From Parietaria judaica (taxonomy: Eukaryota > Streptophyta > Magnoliopsida > Rosales > Urticaceae), in contig OX940868.1 of assembly GCA_954871525.1 (NCBI GenBank), positions 19,897,056-19,961,055 on the forward strand: a stretch of DNA of 64,000 bases, written 5' to 3'. A program made the translations under genes and the position numbers. Positions 1 through 12,672 of the stretch are shown piece by piece. The notes under the pieces were generated by a model. It was given only the letters and a program-made list of their open reading frames with translations, did no database searches and was not told the DNA's origin. Positions within the stretch are counted from its first letter, which is position 1. Each line of letters begins with the position of its first letter.

Positions 1-1560
1 ACCCAAAAGGCCAAAACCATGAAAATTGGACCAATGAATATTCGTAATATTATATTACTAACCACCATGTTATATATAAACAATAAATCAACCATACTAT
101 AACAAGTCAATTATGTCTACTAAATAATATAGATAATTTAAGTCCTCAAGTAAAAAAATTAAAAAATGATAGTGGTTCACTCTTAGTATACGAGGGCACA
201 TGCCGCAGCCACTTGTAAATCTTGATCAACTATAATCTCAATCGGAGTTGTTTAAACACATAATCCTCGTCTCGCTCTCACTCTTTTTGTACTACACCAT
301 ATTAATGACGGCCACATATAACTATAATGGCAATTATAAACCAAGTAAAAGTCTAAAATACCCTTGACTATACTGATCTCTAATCTCTGCATCGCGTCTT
401 CGTTTCTGAGTAAATTATGTTTCAGAATCAATAATAATTTAATAATTTTAGTTACAGTCGGAACTCGGAACCACACAAAAATATTTTCAATTAAAATTAT
501 TTAATTACCGGAGTATGAAATATTATAATTTAGATGAGAATCTACTATACACCGTATCTAAATCTATCAGCGTGTAATTAATTTATATGTAAGAAACACC
601 CTTCAGTTTTACCAGCTTTAGTTGTTATACTGTAATTTCAGCTTTCCAAAAATAAATAACGAAAGCATGCAGTGATACATTATTGTGTCATCTTTATTTT
701 AGGTTTTCTTTTAATGTCTAAACGAAATCTTTGTCATAATAAATTCATGTGTATCTACTAAAACATATGAAAGAGAGTTGTAAAACCTAAAGATGATATA
801 TATTGAGATTTTTACTCTATTATTTCCTTTTTAGTAGGTCTCTCACTTTAATGCATTCTTTTTTTTTTTTAAAGTAAAGAATGCATTCTAAAGTAGCTAG
901 TGTGGTGATTATTTATTTATTTATTTATTGGACAAAGGGCAAATTGAATAAAAGGCTATAAATGTGTACACATCACTCTATAGTATTGACATAAATGAAG
1001 AGCAATAACGACATCTGTGGATCATTTTACACATATATTTTAAACAGAAAAACAAATTATATATATATATATATGTATGTATAAATTTCCTTAGTAGGGT
1101 TCTTATCTTCACGTCCTCTTGCCATGTTAAATTTTTTATGCATAGAAACCTAAAAAAAAAAGATAATATAATATTGATATTAGTGTCCAATATTAATTGT
1201 AAAGTAATCCATGCATGCATGCACTTATTAAATAGATTATCCTGTTTTCTTTGTCTTTCATATTCTTTTATCATTTTTCCAATTACTATAGTTTATATGA
1301 AAAACATGCAAACTGAAACGGGGGATTATTGATTCATAAAGTGGTTACATGTTTCGGCCATTCTAATATAAATTAATGGGACCAATAATTTCATTTTCCT
1401 ACAAACAAAAAAAAAATCAATTTTTATTATAAAAATAAGCAAAGAAATATACTATCTAAATATATTTTGACAAGTATATCCTCTGTTTTTTTTTTAATAA
1501 TTTTTATAAACAAAATGAAATCATATATCTAAATAATAAATGGTAATACATTTTTTATAT

Positions 1561-1656
1561 AGAAAAGCATTATATTATAAAAACGAACTAAAATACATTA
1601 GAATATTAATAAGAGAAAAGCATTATATTATAAAAACGAACTAAAATACATTAGAA
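1561..1656. repeat. Two-copy direct tandem duplication, period 53 bp
   Basis: A 43-bp segment beginning AGAAAAGCATTATATT at 1561 is repeated without visible change from 1614. About 10 bp of AT-rich spacer separates the copies. Near-identity implies a recent local duplication. No coding potential. Confidence 0.85.
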
Positions 1657-3899
1657 GATATATTTTATTTTTATTTTAAAATAGTTGGTATGGATTAACT
1701 GATACAAAATGATGAACAAGTTACACTCTGGAGAGTTAAATATACGATGTACAATAATAATATTAATAATATTCTATATAACGAAAATAATGTATTTTTG
1801 TAGTTTTGTGGGTTTAGTTGTGTGGTCCGAATAAAAAATATAAGAGGTGGGTGGAATTTCAATAATAATAAGAGGAAGAAAGGTGCACTTTATTTTATCC
1901 ACAATTCTCTCCAGGTACGTTGTTGTTCAATTATTGCATTATTATCAAATCGGCTTGATTTTGTTGACCCAACATAAACACTGACATGAGCCATTGCCAT
2001 ATATATTATTTGAGAAAAATATATATTTATATATAAATATTTGGTACTATATACATTGGAAATAATGGAATTAATTATAAGAACAAGCAAGAACCAATCC
2101 TTTGGTACCAAGTTCAAAAGAAGTGGTATTAATATTTAATTTTATAACATTGGCTTCATTCAATTCCAATTCTAATTAAAAAAAAATTAATGAAAGGCCA
2201 TGTCTCATTTCTGCAGTAAAGTCTTACTTTAAATTAACTATGTTTCTTATTTATTTTAATTATTTTGAGTCCCTTTTTTTCTATCATAACGTTTATAGAA
2301 GAAAAAAATTGGACGGAGCTAATGTTTTTAAAAATTCAGGTACTTATTCCACTAAAAAATACTTGAATGCCCACCGGCACAATTGACTATAATTTAAGTA
2401 CTTCCACCACTATTATCTGTAGAACGGATTATAATATTATAGTAAATTTCCTTTGAAGTTTTTATATGTATTATAATTGTATTTATATAAGATTAATAAT
2501 TGTTAGCTTTTAAAGATTTATAAATCTTGTATTAGATTTCATAACATTATTTAATCAGGGTTCTAATCGAAATTCAACAGTCTAGATTAATTTTTTACAA
2601 GGTTAGTCTAGAATTGGTAAATCCAAATCCGAGAAAATATCGAAACCGAGTGTTTGATTCCGGATGTGGCTGGCTGTATTTACACCCGTTTTATATTTGA
2701 CTGTATATCAATTTTAATATATCATGATATATATATATATATATGAATATATATATTATAGTAAAGTAGTAGAAATAGAATAAATGATCAAGTGGACCTT
2801 TTGCCAGCTTTGGCTTCATTCTGCATTAATATGTTTGATGTAAAATCAGTGGCTGATTTTTGATTTTTGGTGTTGAATTCAACAAACTTCATAAATTGCT
2901 ATACACGCAAACTTGCCATCGAATCTAATCCCATATCTTCACTTATATAAACTCATATATACATAAGTCAACAATTTCTATCAACCATTAATTTTCATGT
3001 TCGTAAGTGCCTTCAATCGATTTATAAAATACAATTGAAAAACTATACATATTTCATATATTTATCTGTGTAATATTTGTGAATTAATATGAGGCCACAG
3101 TACTATAATCATGATTAAACGTGTGATTTGTCTTCCACAACAACTACATTAATTAATTTATCAATCACTTTATTTATGTTAATTATGAGCTTCATAATTT
3201 AATTAATACAACCATTTTATTTATTAAAATACTGAAAGAGAATGCAAATGAGGCTTAGAGGATAGTCCAAGTAACTGCTAAAATAAATATGTACCAAATT
3301 TTTTACAATATTTTTTACTTATGTGGTGTTTTACGGTTTATCTGTCGGAATTTACAATAGTTTAAATTAATTAAACTAGAAACGTGTGAAAGACGTGGTA
3401 TTTTAAGTTGAAAATATTATATCTATGAAAAACAGTCATTAGATATATTAGTACTGTAGGGTTAATATCCAACGTGCATGACCTTTTTCACGTTATTCTC
3501 GTTGACTTGTCGATGGCGATTACCCGTCGGAAAGGAAAGAATCGGGAAGACTAGTATAAAATTCGACGAGCCGATCAAGAATAAAAGGCAATAAAACTTG
3601 ACGAGGATACAATAGTCCAAAGATTTAAGTTTCTTCTTATAAATTAGTCAAAAAGAAAATAAAAGAATATTACTATCAAATACAAAGTGTAAAACATTGC
3701 ACTTAGAACAATTTTTTTATTATTATTATCACTTTGTTAGCTATGTAGTATCTGTAATATTACTCATAAGAAAATGACACATGAGTTAGAATTTCTAACA
3801 TTTATTCCATATATATAATGACTCATCAACTTTGACTTCCTTAACAAAAGGCCTAACCTAAATGTCTGCGAAGACCTTTTGTCGTTATAGGTGTCCAAG

Positions 3900-3933
<34 letters not shown>

Positions 3934-6576
3934 CCCATCAAATAAAAGGAACACATTGATACCAGTAATTAATCAATAATATTTGTATACACATAGTCAA
4001 AGAAGAACAGGGCTAGATGAGAGGTCATTAATATATTAATGATTAATATAATGAATGTCCTTATATATCCGCAAAATTAGGCCATTTTCTTGAATTATTA
4101 CGTGTCCATATTATGTACGTATGGGATAATAATATCCTTTTATTTATTTTTATTTATTTATTTTATAATAATTATGTGATAATATATTGATGGGCATGTC
4201 AAGCTTGAGTAACACTCTTTGTCCCTGAAAGAGAGGACATTACTTCTCTGGTGATTTACCTTTTCATGTTGTGAATATAACATGCTGTTGAATCGAAAGG
4301 ACGTATAATTTATAAACACCATTCCTTTTTGTAGTTTATAAATCTAAGAAAATATTTCTCTTATTTTTGAAATATTTGTCTGAGTTAAAATAGATATGTT
4401 ATTTGAAAATTTCCTAAATTTACGTAGAGTGGCCAACTCTCCGAAGAACTGTCCGTTGTCGCGTTTGTGTTATTCTTTAGGCCGTTAATTTTATTGTTAT
4501 TCTTTTCTTTATGTTGAAGTTTTGCCCTTTTCGTAATTTGTAAGACTGAGAATGACTATGTATATATTTATGTGATTTTATCTTTGTTGACTGAAAAATA
4601 GAGAATCACATGTATCGTGTTGAATTTTGATCGCTGAGTTCCGGAGGAACGTGAGGATGATGTCAAGAACACGCGCTACTATGGCCCGGAAAAATGGTCT
4701 TGATCATGCGAGGGTAAGCAAAACTCTGAAAACCCGTCCTCGGTTCATGTTGTAGTAATCGCTGGTCAACAACACGATGAGAATTCATTCCCGGACTTTA
4801 TACGTGCCGCCCGTTATACTTGTCGTTATTTTAACCGCAATATATATGTACGTATAGATTATCAATATATATTGACCATAAAAATGAATCCAAATTTACT
4901 TATGGAGTACTGAAACTCTTATGCCTAAACCTTGTGTATAAAATGGATCAAAATACCCGATGTGTCCTAATAATAGAAGGCCAAATATATGAACATCCTC
5001 TTAATTAAGTAAAAAAAAGTGAATGAAAAGTGTGGAATTAGTTCACACATCACATGGATTTCTTTCACGATTGAAAAGTTGCATTGAGCTTTTGAAAAAC
5101 TCGAAGTCACTTTAACTTTTGAACGACTTTATTAGACAAAGCAGCACCAAATTTGAAACTTGATTTTCTACCTCTCAATACTAAATATTAATAATATATA
5201 GGGTTTACCGTTTTACCAAAAGCTTTCTACAGTGACCGTACGTTGGAAATTTGAAATTGCCATGCTCCTAAACTAGGCCACTACAAATATAAAATATATA
5301 TATATATATATTGTATAAACAGTAGCACATCGTTAAACTAATACTCAATAAATTAATAATCTTGATAAAATAATATTTTTGTATAGTCCCGACTGTAACT
5401 TATATGACTAAATGTTACCTCGATAAATTAATAACCTTGATAATATAATACAATTCTCTGACCCCAACTATATTATTTTAAAGAAGTTTTAGTGTATATA
5501 TATAACTTGACAATATATACAAATTTTCATCCTCCATCTCTAGAGTAACTACTAACTACAATAAGTAGTATTACAAAACGAAATATTATTATTTTAGTCA
5601 AACAAAATTCTTCATTAAACATCAGTGTCAGCGTTAAAATTTCATCGATATGTGTTAGTTAATATGAAAGAGCGGTATCTGGCTATATTATTTTGTTTTC
5701 ATAACAACAAGATAATCTGGACCAACGAAAATCCGAAGACTGGCCGGATGAATTAAAAGTATAAATGAAAGTAAATTTACCAAAATCCGTTAGCTCGGTT
5801 CTACTAAAACGGGAATGCGAATTTCCGGTTTGTTCTTTCCTTCACCGATACTATATTTAATACTCTTCGAATTTTACTGGATAACAACTTACAAGATCCA
5901 AAGTTTCCGAATCCCCATATTTACCGCATTCGAAACCACAAACAGTACACTACTATGCAGTTAGTTATACAATACGAGTGAATGACCTAAAAATCTGGTT
6001 AAAAATAGTTAAAGAGAATTGAGCATGTCCTTAAAGCGTATCTTCTTTTGGAGTTTGAGGGGACAAAAATGTGGGTTTTGACGTTGAAGCCGTCAGTGAT
6101 TGTGTGTAAGAGAGGGACCCAAATGTCATAAATCGTAACTAAAGCCTTGTATTATTTTCAGCGTTAAGGCTTATCATACCCTATATTTGTCTCGGGGTCC
6201 ATGAAATGCACAAACTTCACACACTCTTTACACATTTGTCCTTGCATTGTATCGTGTGGTTAGGAAGAGCCAAAACTCAAAGGAACACCACACACTCTTT
6301 CGCTAAAATAACAAGCTTCTTATCTTCATCACGGAATATAATAACACATGCAATATAACACGACAATACTCCGTTTTTTTTATCACAAAAATACAAAAGA
6401 TGGTAAAATGTGTTACGACTTTCGTGTCAATTATTAAAACAGACGCCATATATAATATATTTTTTTACATTATATTAGAGTATTTGACAAAAATATCCCA
6501 TGTTTTGACGGTAATATTTTTTTGCTCTTAAAAGGTAACACATTGCTCCTACACTTTAAAAAAAAAAAAGTTATTT

Positions 6577-6690
6577 TGAAAAATTCCCATTTTGTGTCAA
6601 AGGTTTAAGAAAAATGCTCACTGTGTGTATTTTTTACTATCACACATGGGCAGTTTTCTTAAACCTTTGACACATAATGGGCATTTCTTA
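6577..6690. repeat. Short inverted-repeat (MITE-like) hairpin
   Basis: Two arms of about 50 bp (6577-6627 and 6641-6690) are inverted copies of each other with a few mismatches. They share the core TGTCAAAGGTTTAAGAAAA and its complement and surround a 13-bp loop. Transcribed RNA would fold into one long stem. No target-site duplication is clear, so calling it a MITE is inference. Confidence 0.6.
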
Positions 6691-7536
6691 CAATTTCTAT
6701 AAAAAAAAGCCTTAAATTTCTTGCAACACATAATTATAATTTATTTTATTTAAATCGTACTTTTATATTATTATGAAAGGGCACATAAGACTATTTAAAT
6801 TATAATTTTTCCTCGTGCTTGTGGAATTTTCATAAAATAATTCTTCGCCAACTAGACACAATAATCGCATAATCTAATATATCAATCTCCTTTGGAATAT
6901 TTTTGAAACCATACTATCGACTAAGTTATATATTCCGCACAAGTTAATATTTTTGTCATTTTAAATTCCTAAGAACAATGTCACGTTCGCTTCTTTCTTA
7001 AAGACGAAGAATAATTATTGCCAAAAACTAGTCTTTCCGCTAAAGTCAACTTTCGGAACTTCTCCAAAAAAATAATGAAAAATGTTGGCCAAATTTTTTA
7101 ACTTTATGGAAACGAAATGCCCAACATGCAACATCAAGGGGCATTACCGTAATTTCCATACTATAATATATATACTATAATATTGCCCGAAAAGTAAATG
7201 GGTGAAATGACAAACTTTGGATTACCGACGGAAAAATTGGTGACACGGTGAAAATTTTGGTGCCCCATAAAGTGTGTCTTTGGTTTGCCCACATTTGGCA
7301 CGTCCTATTTTATTTTGGATCGTCAAATAACTTTCACGTATAACCGAGCACATATTTACCTAAATTTATGCACTTTCGCCCCTCAAGAATCTTTAAGCAA
7401 CAAAACAAAAAGCTCTAATTTCATATTTGACATATAATACTAATTACATTTTCCGAACGAACACATGATCAGTATTCTACCAAGTACCCAGTTCGATTTT
7501 CCCGAGAAAGTTTGCGAATTTGATCGGAAACTTTCC

Positions 7537-8364
7537 TCAGGGGAGATCGGCGAGGTCGAACCAGATTTGCTTGAAGACCTTGATGATCGTGCCGTGATAC
7601 TCGTCGGAGTTGAGCGAGAGGTAGCACGCGAGCAGATCCTCCAGATCCTTCGAAGCCCTGATGTGGTGCTCCTCGATCATCTCCATCATCGAATCCTTGA
7701 AATCCTTCTGCGGATTCGCCGAAGATTTCACCACCGCGAAGCTGTCCGAGAGGCTCCTCGACCGCCTCGCCCCCGCCGCTTTTCTCGTCGCCGCCGCCGC
7801 CTTTTTCGGGACGATCCTCGGCGAGTGGCTGATCCGGAGCCGGATGCCCGGGGAATTCACGCTGCATCTCTTCGAGTCCGGCCCGGGCTTGGTGATGATC
7901 GGGGCGAGCTCGGGCTTGGCGAAGTCGTCGTCTGGCTTCAGCGATGCCTTGTCGACGTTGATCACGACGTCGCTCTCGCAGGAGGCATTCTCCGGCGAGA
8001 ATTCCGACGAGGGTTTGGTGGCGGAGCTCCGTCTCCGCCTCCGGGTCGGCCTCGGCTTCGCCGAGGCCGACTTTCGAGGCGGCTGCTCGTCGGGGAGGTC
8101 GCGGGTGAAGTAGTAGGACTTCCTGGGGCTGAAAGGGTGGTGGTGCGGCTTCGAGGAGACGGTGGTGGTGGTGGCCGTGGTCGACGGCGACGACGAGTAC
8201 GAGGAAGACGAGTTGTGGAACGTGGCGTTGCTCCTCTTCTTCTTGGCAATGGCGGCGATCTTCTGATGAGGCTTCTTCTTGCTCCTGGTTCTCCCCATGT
8301 CTCTGAGCTTGTAGAACCAGGCGTTGGGCATCATGTCGGCGAGTCTGAACCTGTAATTCCCCAT
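7537..8364 (-). CDS. OFP: OVATE family protein (transcriptional repressor)
   Basis: Intronless, 275 aa. The conserved OVATE domain lies at the C-terminus (about residues 207-267, from [10 protein letters not shown] to [16 protein letters not shown]). The N-terminus [20 protein letters not shown] is the signature of the OFP1/2/4-type subgroup and includes the region linked to DNA binding. A conserved RKSYYF patch lies near residues 81-86 and an LxLxL-like IRLRI at 174-178. The middle is serine-, lysine- and arginine-rich and probably disordered. OFPs are plant-specific nuclear regulators that interact with TALE homeodomain proteins and affect organ shape, growth and cell walls. The ATG at 8364 was chosen because the family N-terminus begins there; the frame extends upstream only to a GTG. 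The gene stands alone, with no operon-like neighbours. The family assignment is firm; the exact orthologue is not. Confidence 0.95.
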   Translation of the reverse strand: MGNYRFRLADMMPNAWFYKLRDMGRTRSKKKPHQKIAAIAKKKRSNATFHNSSSSYSSSPSTTATTTTVSSKPHHHPFSPRKSYYFTRDLPDEQPPRKSASAKPRPTRRRRRSSATKPSSEFSPENASCESDVVINVDKASLKPDDDFAKPELAPIITKPGPDSKRCSVNSPGIRLRISHSPRIVPKKAAAATRKAAGARRSRSLSDSFAVVKSSANPQKDFKDSMMEMIEEHHIRASKDLEDLLACYLSLNSDEYHGTIIKVFKQIWFDLADLP

Positions 8365-8520
8365 TGAAGGAGCTCTCTCTCTCTCTTCTCTCTTTCTCTC
8401 TCCTTCTTCGTCGCCGTTGCTGTGTGTGTCTGGTTCGTGTGCGGATAGATAAATAGAGAGGGAAAGTGGGGCCCACGAGGGTGTTGTATTAGTGGGTGGG
8501 TCCCTCACGTGGGTTAAGTA
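8365..8520 (-). promoter_or_regulatory. OFP 5' leader and core promoter
   Basis: Reading away from the OFP start on the minus strand: a GA-rich (CT on the plus strand) leader at about 8371-8405, a TATA-like TATTTATC at 8448-8455, the 11-bp palindrome GTGGGGCCCAC at 8466-8476 that fits TCP / site II motifs, and a G-box CACGTG at 8506-8511. The order and spacing are those of a conventional plant promoter. Which factors bind is inference. Confidence 0.6.
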
Positions 8521-10014
8521 ATTAGGGTTTGTTAATGATGATTAGCTAGAGAAAGAGAGGGAGAGAGCACGCAATGTCTGTGAGTAGGAAATGGCCTGAT
8601 TTATCGCGAGGTGTCGCGTTACGGAGAAGGGTGAAATAGTAAATATATATATATTCACTTTGTGCGAGCTTAGTAGTAGAATGAGTGTCTCTTTTTTGAC
8701 CCTACAAGAACAACCGCTCTTTTACTCTAATTCATCTACATGATTTACTTAGCAATACGGGATAATAAATTCACAATCGTGAGGAAAGTTCTCAAATTTT
8801 AATCAAAATTTGTATTTGTTAACTTTTAATATTTTGTTGTTATTTTTTTACTTTGAACTCGTACCAATGTAGTTAGTCAAAGTTTGATACACAATATACT
8901 CGCTAAGAATGGACAGAAAAGATTGTAATGAAACTACTTATACCGAGTGTTGTCTCGACGGGATGGGCGGTCATGTGTTCTAGGCGGCGGGCATTTTAGA
9001 TCCGGGTAATTGGATTTAGGTACAGGTGCTCCACTTGCAATGAATTGTTCGGGCTGGTGGGTGTATTTCGTTATTGTATGTATATTTTTAAAATTACTTT
9101 GTAAATACAAAAAAATAATCAACGAAGAGGCTGATGGGGCGAAGACAACACAAAAAAGATGGGGTTCAAACATCTTAGTTCTGCCACTTCAGGGAAGCTC
9201 AACTTGTAATTTATAAAAAGCGCCAAGCTGCACATTAGCGCGGACTGCCGTTGCACTTAATAATAATTTTAGACGGTTATTTTTCTATTTATAAAATTAG
9301 AATCTCGATCTGTTAAATAGTAGTACATCCAATTTGTATGCAAAAGAAATTACAATGAATACCGTTTTAACGGCGGTTTAGGAATCTATCACATATTTGG
9401 TGTATTTGCCGTTACTCTATGATATAGATGTCGTCCTCTACACTCAACTATTTTCTCGTTTATTATTAACCTACAATTCAATAACCAACAATGTGTAAAA
9501 AAATAAAAAACAAATTAGAATAAATGTGATAATTGCTAGAAGAATATGAAAAAGAAAAAAAAAATAGTACAATGTTTTTGGGTTTTGAATTGGAAATATA
9601 CTACACGTGTTTTGATTGATATTTTGGGTAGGAAAGAGTGGGAGTGAGTGAGTGTACAGGCTCGCTAAGCTTTATGGTCGTACGGCGGCTAATCAGAGCC
9701 CTTGCATGCCTTTCCTAACCGCTTCGCCTACGTGGCTTCCATGCTACAGACACTGGGTCCCACTTGATCTATTTCTTTACCCACTGTTTCTTTCCCTCTC
9801 CTCCATTTATAAATAAACTTTAATTATGGAGCATAAATCAAATCGTACAACTTATCTTATATGAATAGGAAGGATAATAACGGTAAAAGTACTTAATGTT
9901 TTGCATAGCAAGGATAGAAGTTTTTTATTATTATTTTGAGGTGAAAGTTCTCAATATTAATATGTAATCGCAGAAAAATGTATCAAGTACCGATTAAAAA
10001 CACTAAGTACTTAT
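8521..10014. other. Intergenic spacer, no gene found
   Basis: Mostly AT-rich. A less AT-rich patch at about 8940-9260 contains short open frames on both strands that begin only at TTG or other non-ATG codons; I could not match either translation to a family. A promoter-like sequence with CATTTATAAATAAAC lies near 9800, but no reading frame follows it. Confidence 0.6.
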
Positions 10015-11278
10015 TGTTGATGCCGAAAAATGGATCAAACAGTGTAGCGGTCCAAAGTTGAAAATTGGGACGGGCCTATCACCGTTTGTTGACTTTTCTG
10101 GGCTAGATGCTTGACTCACTTCTTGAAAGATCTGACAATTCGGACCCTTCGCTTACTGTTGGCCCGGAACCGGATCCTTTGACCCGTTACCGCAAAGTCC
10201 TAAGACTCGGGATATAGGTCGGCGACCGCAGAGAGCTGGAACTTCCGTAAGGCAGGTCGACGATCGTGGCTGGAGCAGTCGATGATTGAGAGAGTCTGGG
10301 GATGATGATGATGTGATGCCGCGCCTCGTTGAGTGTGGTGAGGCTACCTACATACCCACTTGCAGCTAAATAGGATCAGGTCATCTCGTAGTTCAAAGCA
10401 GGCGTTGATAGAGTCGTTCCTAGCTGGCTTGGACGAGCCGGGAGTTAATGGTCGTGGAGACGTGGATTTGTTCGACGCCTTCTCTATAGGAGTCGGTGAT
10501 TCATTCGGCGCTTCCGCTTTAGTTGGTGGGAGTATGACGGCGCTCGGACCTTCCTCTGGGGAGTTGGCGATTCCTCCGGCGATTCCGCTCTAGCTGGTGG
10601 GAGTAGGACGACGCTCGGAACTTCCTTTGGGGAGTTGGCGATTCCTCGGTAGGCCGGGAATTTCTCCAGCGCTTCCGCTCTAGCTAGATCCTCCACCAGA
10701 TCAAACCCTCCGCTTACCGGACCGGAACCGGGTCCTCCAACCGGTTACCGCAAATTCGTAGGACTCGGGATATAGGTCAGTGACCACTGAGAGCCGGAGC
10801 CTCGGTAGGGCAGGTCGGCGATCAGGCGCTTCCGCTCTAGCTGACACCTCCGTTCCGACCTTAGTAAGGTAAACCTGCCGGAATATATATATAGAAGAGA
10901 GAAAACGGTGTTTATTGCTATATAGAGCGTTTGAATCAGAGTTACCGTTTGAATGAAATCAAGCTCCTATTTATAGGAGGGGTCAGGGGCCTAGGAGCAA
11001 TAAAATATTGTCGTTTTTGGTCATACGCGCCGCGGCGCCGCAGGTTTTGTGGCGCGGCGCTGCGGGGTTCGCGCCGCGGCGGCGCGGGGTAACTTTTCTA
11101 GGCACGAAAGTGCGTCTTGACGTCCCGTTACAGCGGGGGGATGGTGCGTTTTATTAATTAATCTTTATTTCAATAATTAAAATTGTTTCCGTGGTTTTTG
11201 GGCTTCTCGGTTTTGAGATATGGGCTTCCTTGGGGCGTTTTGGGCCGAAATTGATTTGGGGAAAAATCACTCATAACA
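10015..11278 (+). mobile_element. Probable solo LTR of an LTR retrotransposon
   Basis: About 1264 bp, far more GC-rich than its flanks, beginning TGTTGATGCC and ending CATAACA (TG...CA). It is flanked by CTTAT on the left and CTTAC on the right, a 5-bp target duplication with one change. The inside holds promoter- and polyadenylation-like AT islands (TATATATATAG near 10886, CTCCTATTTATAGGAG near 10965) but no gag or pol frame. Internally it is repetitive: a segment of about 110 bp near 10161 recurs diverged near 10719, and a unit of about 78 bp with GGGGAGTTGGCGATTCCTC is tandem at 10550-10650. Its ends match those of 31872-32523. Gypsy versus Copia origin cannot be decided. Confidence 0.6.
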
Positions 11279-12672
11279 CTTACGATAATTTCAACTTCTT
11301 CTTTTTTAACAATATCGAATGAGTTTAATGGGAATTAAAAGGAAGATAATGATATTTAGAACTCTTAATGCGGAAAAAATAATAGTCTACTTTTTTCGCT
11401 ATCAATAAAAAATCTAAAATTTTGCCACAATAATAGGATAATATTGAGAACTTTTATCGCATACAAAACTTGGGAACTTTCCGTGGTATTTATGTAAAAT
11501 ATAAGCACGGTTGGCCCTACGTTGGCGTATTATTTCTGGTAACAAGAACAAATAAATTTCCGAAGCCCTTAAATCGAAGCCTTTAGATTTAAGGGCACGA
11601 AGCTGGCCTTGCTCGTCTAAAACTAGGGCTACGCCTAAATATTAGGTACCTTTTTGTTGGGTTTTCGATGACTTTTTCTCAATCCCTTGACGGAAATCAT
11701 GGGATATCATCGAACAATATAGATCTAGAATAAATTCAAAAATTAAGAGTTCGTTTCAGGAACTTTACCGAACTTTGGTACTTATGCCAACAGTACCAAA
11801 AACGCAGACTCTTGCCGATTTCAAGGTAGGCCGAATCTTTCTCCGCCTCCGGGATTTAGCACGCCAATTGCCGTGCCTCTACGTCGTCGACCATGTCATT
11901 GCGGGAACGTTTGATAATCAGAAAGTACCTCGGGGCTTGGAGGATAGGTTAGATCCTTGTCGGTACTTAGACGATGAATCGATGAAGAACCGGGAGAAAA
12001 GCCAAATTCGAGTTCCGATGGAAGGGAGCTCGAATTCTCTCTAACTTATATATTTTGGATTAGGTTTTAATTACGATATAAACAAGTATTTATAAAACCT
12101 TGTTTTTTACCTAATGGGCTTTTTCTATAAAAGGCTCGTTAGTCCTTTTATAATCAATTAATATAATTAATTAATAGTATCATAGTTAATGCTCGGGCCA
12201 AATTGGGCCCGTTGAGTCGGTTACTGGTCTCATGTCGTTACCCGAATTCCCGATAGATAAAATTTCCGGTTCGGGCATAACCTACTTTACCCCTATGGAA
12301 TCTTTTAAAATGATAAAGGAGGTTGTATTGTTTAGTCACGTTATGGACCATATAGTAAATGGCCGGTTACATTGTATAGTCTAATTATGGACCATAGATT
12401 AAATATGACACGATATTACACAACAACAAGAAGTATGGGCAATAAATCAAATTTGAGAAGGTAGTATATATATATATATTAACGAAGACAAATGAAAAAA
12501 GAATGATTATAATGTTTAGTGAAATTACCGACATTAAATCAAATATAGTGTTGTGATATGGGTATTTGTCAATTGTCACCGATCTTAAAATTTGGTAGCT
12601 AGGTAACAAAATGGGATTTGTTGAGACGTCATTACTCTAAACAAATTGCTACCAAACGAATATATAAAATAA
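11279..12672. other. Intergenic, probable unclassified repeat debris
   Basis: No gene. The segment at about 11640-12320 has intermediate GC and LTR-like landmarks (TATTTATAAAACC, GGGCTTTTTCTATAAAAGG), but I could not find paired ends or a target duplication. A perfect 11-bp inverted repeat (GCCCTTAAATC, 11565-11575, and its complement at 11586-11596) forms a small hairpin. The 89-codon open frame at 11775-12044 starts at TTG and resembles nothing I know. Confidence 0.4.

Larger units (their letters stand above)
1..7536. other. AT-rich intergenic spacer, no gene found
   Basis: No open frame with an ATG start, coding-like composition or recognisable motif was found here. The stretch holds short TA-type microsatellites (for example around 3900-3926 and 5290-5312), a 53-bp-period duplication at 1561-1656 and an inverted-repeat hairpin at 6577-6690. 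A less AT-rich patch at about 4640-4830 was read in several frames and yielded nothing recognisable. Confidence 0.7.

Noticed and set aside
4640..4760. Possible small exon with ATG ATG and a GAGGGTAAGC donor-like site
   Set aside because: The reading is short and unlike any known protein, and no following exon could be found.
7465..8367. 300-codon plus-strand frame opposite the OFP gene
   Set aside because: A GC-driven shadow frame: arginine-rich and without motifs, whereas the minus frame carries the OVATE domain.
11775..12044. 89-codon plus-strand frame in the GC-intermediate patch
   Set aside because: It begins at TTG, shows no family resemblance and lies in probable repeat debris.
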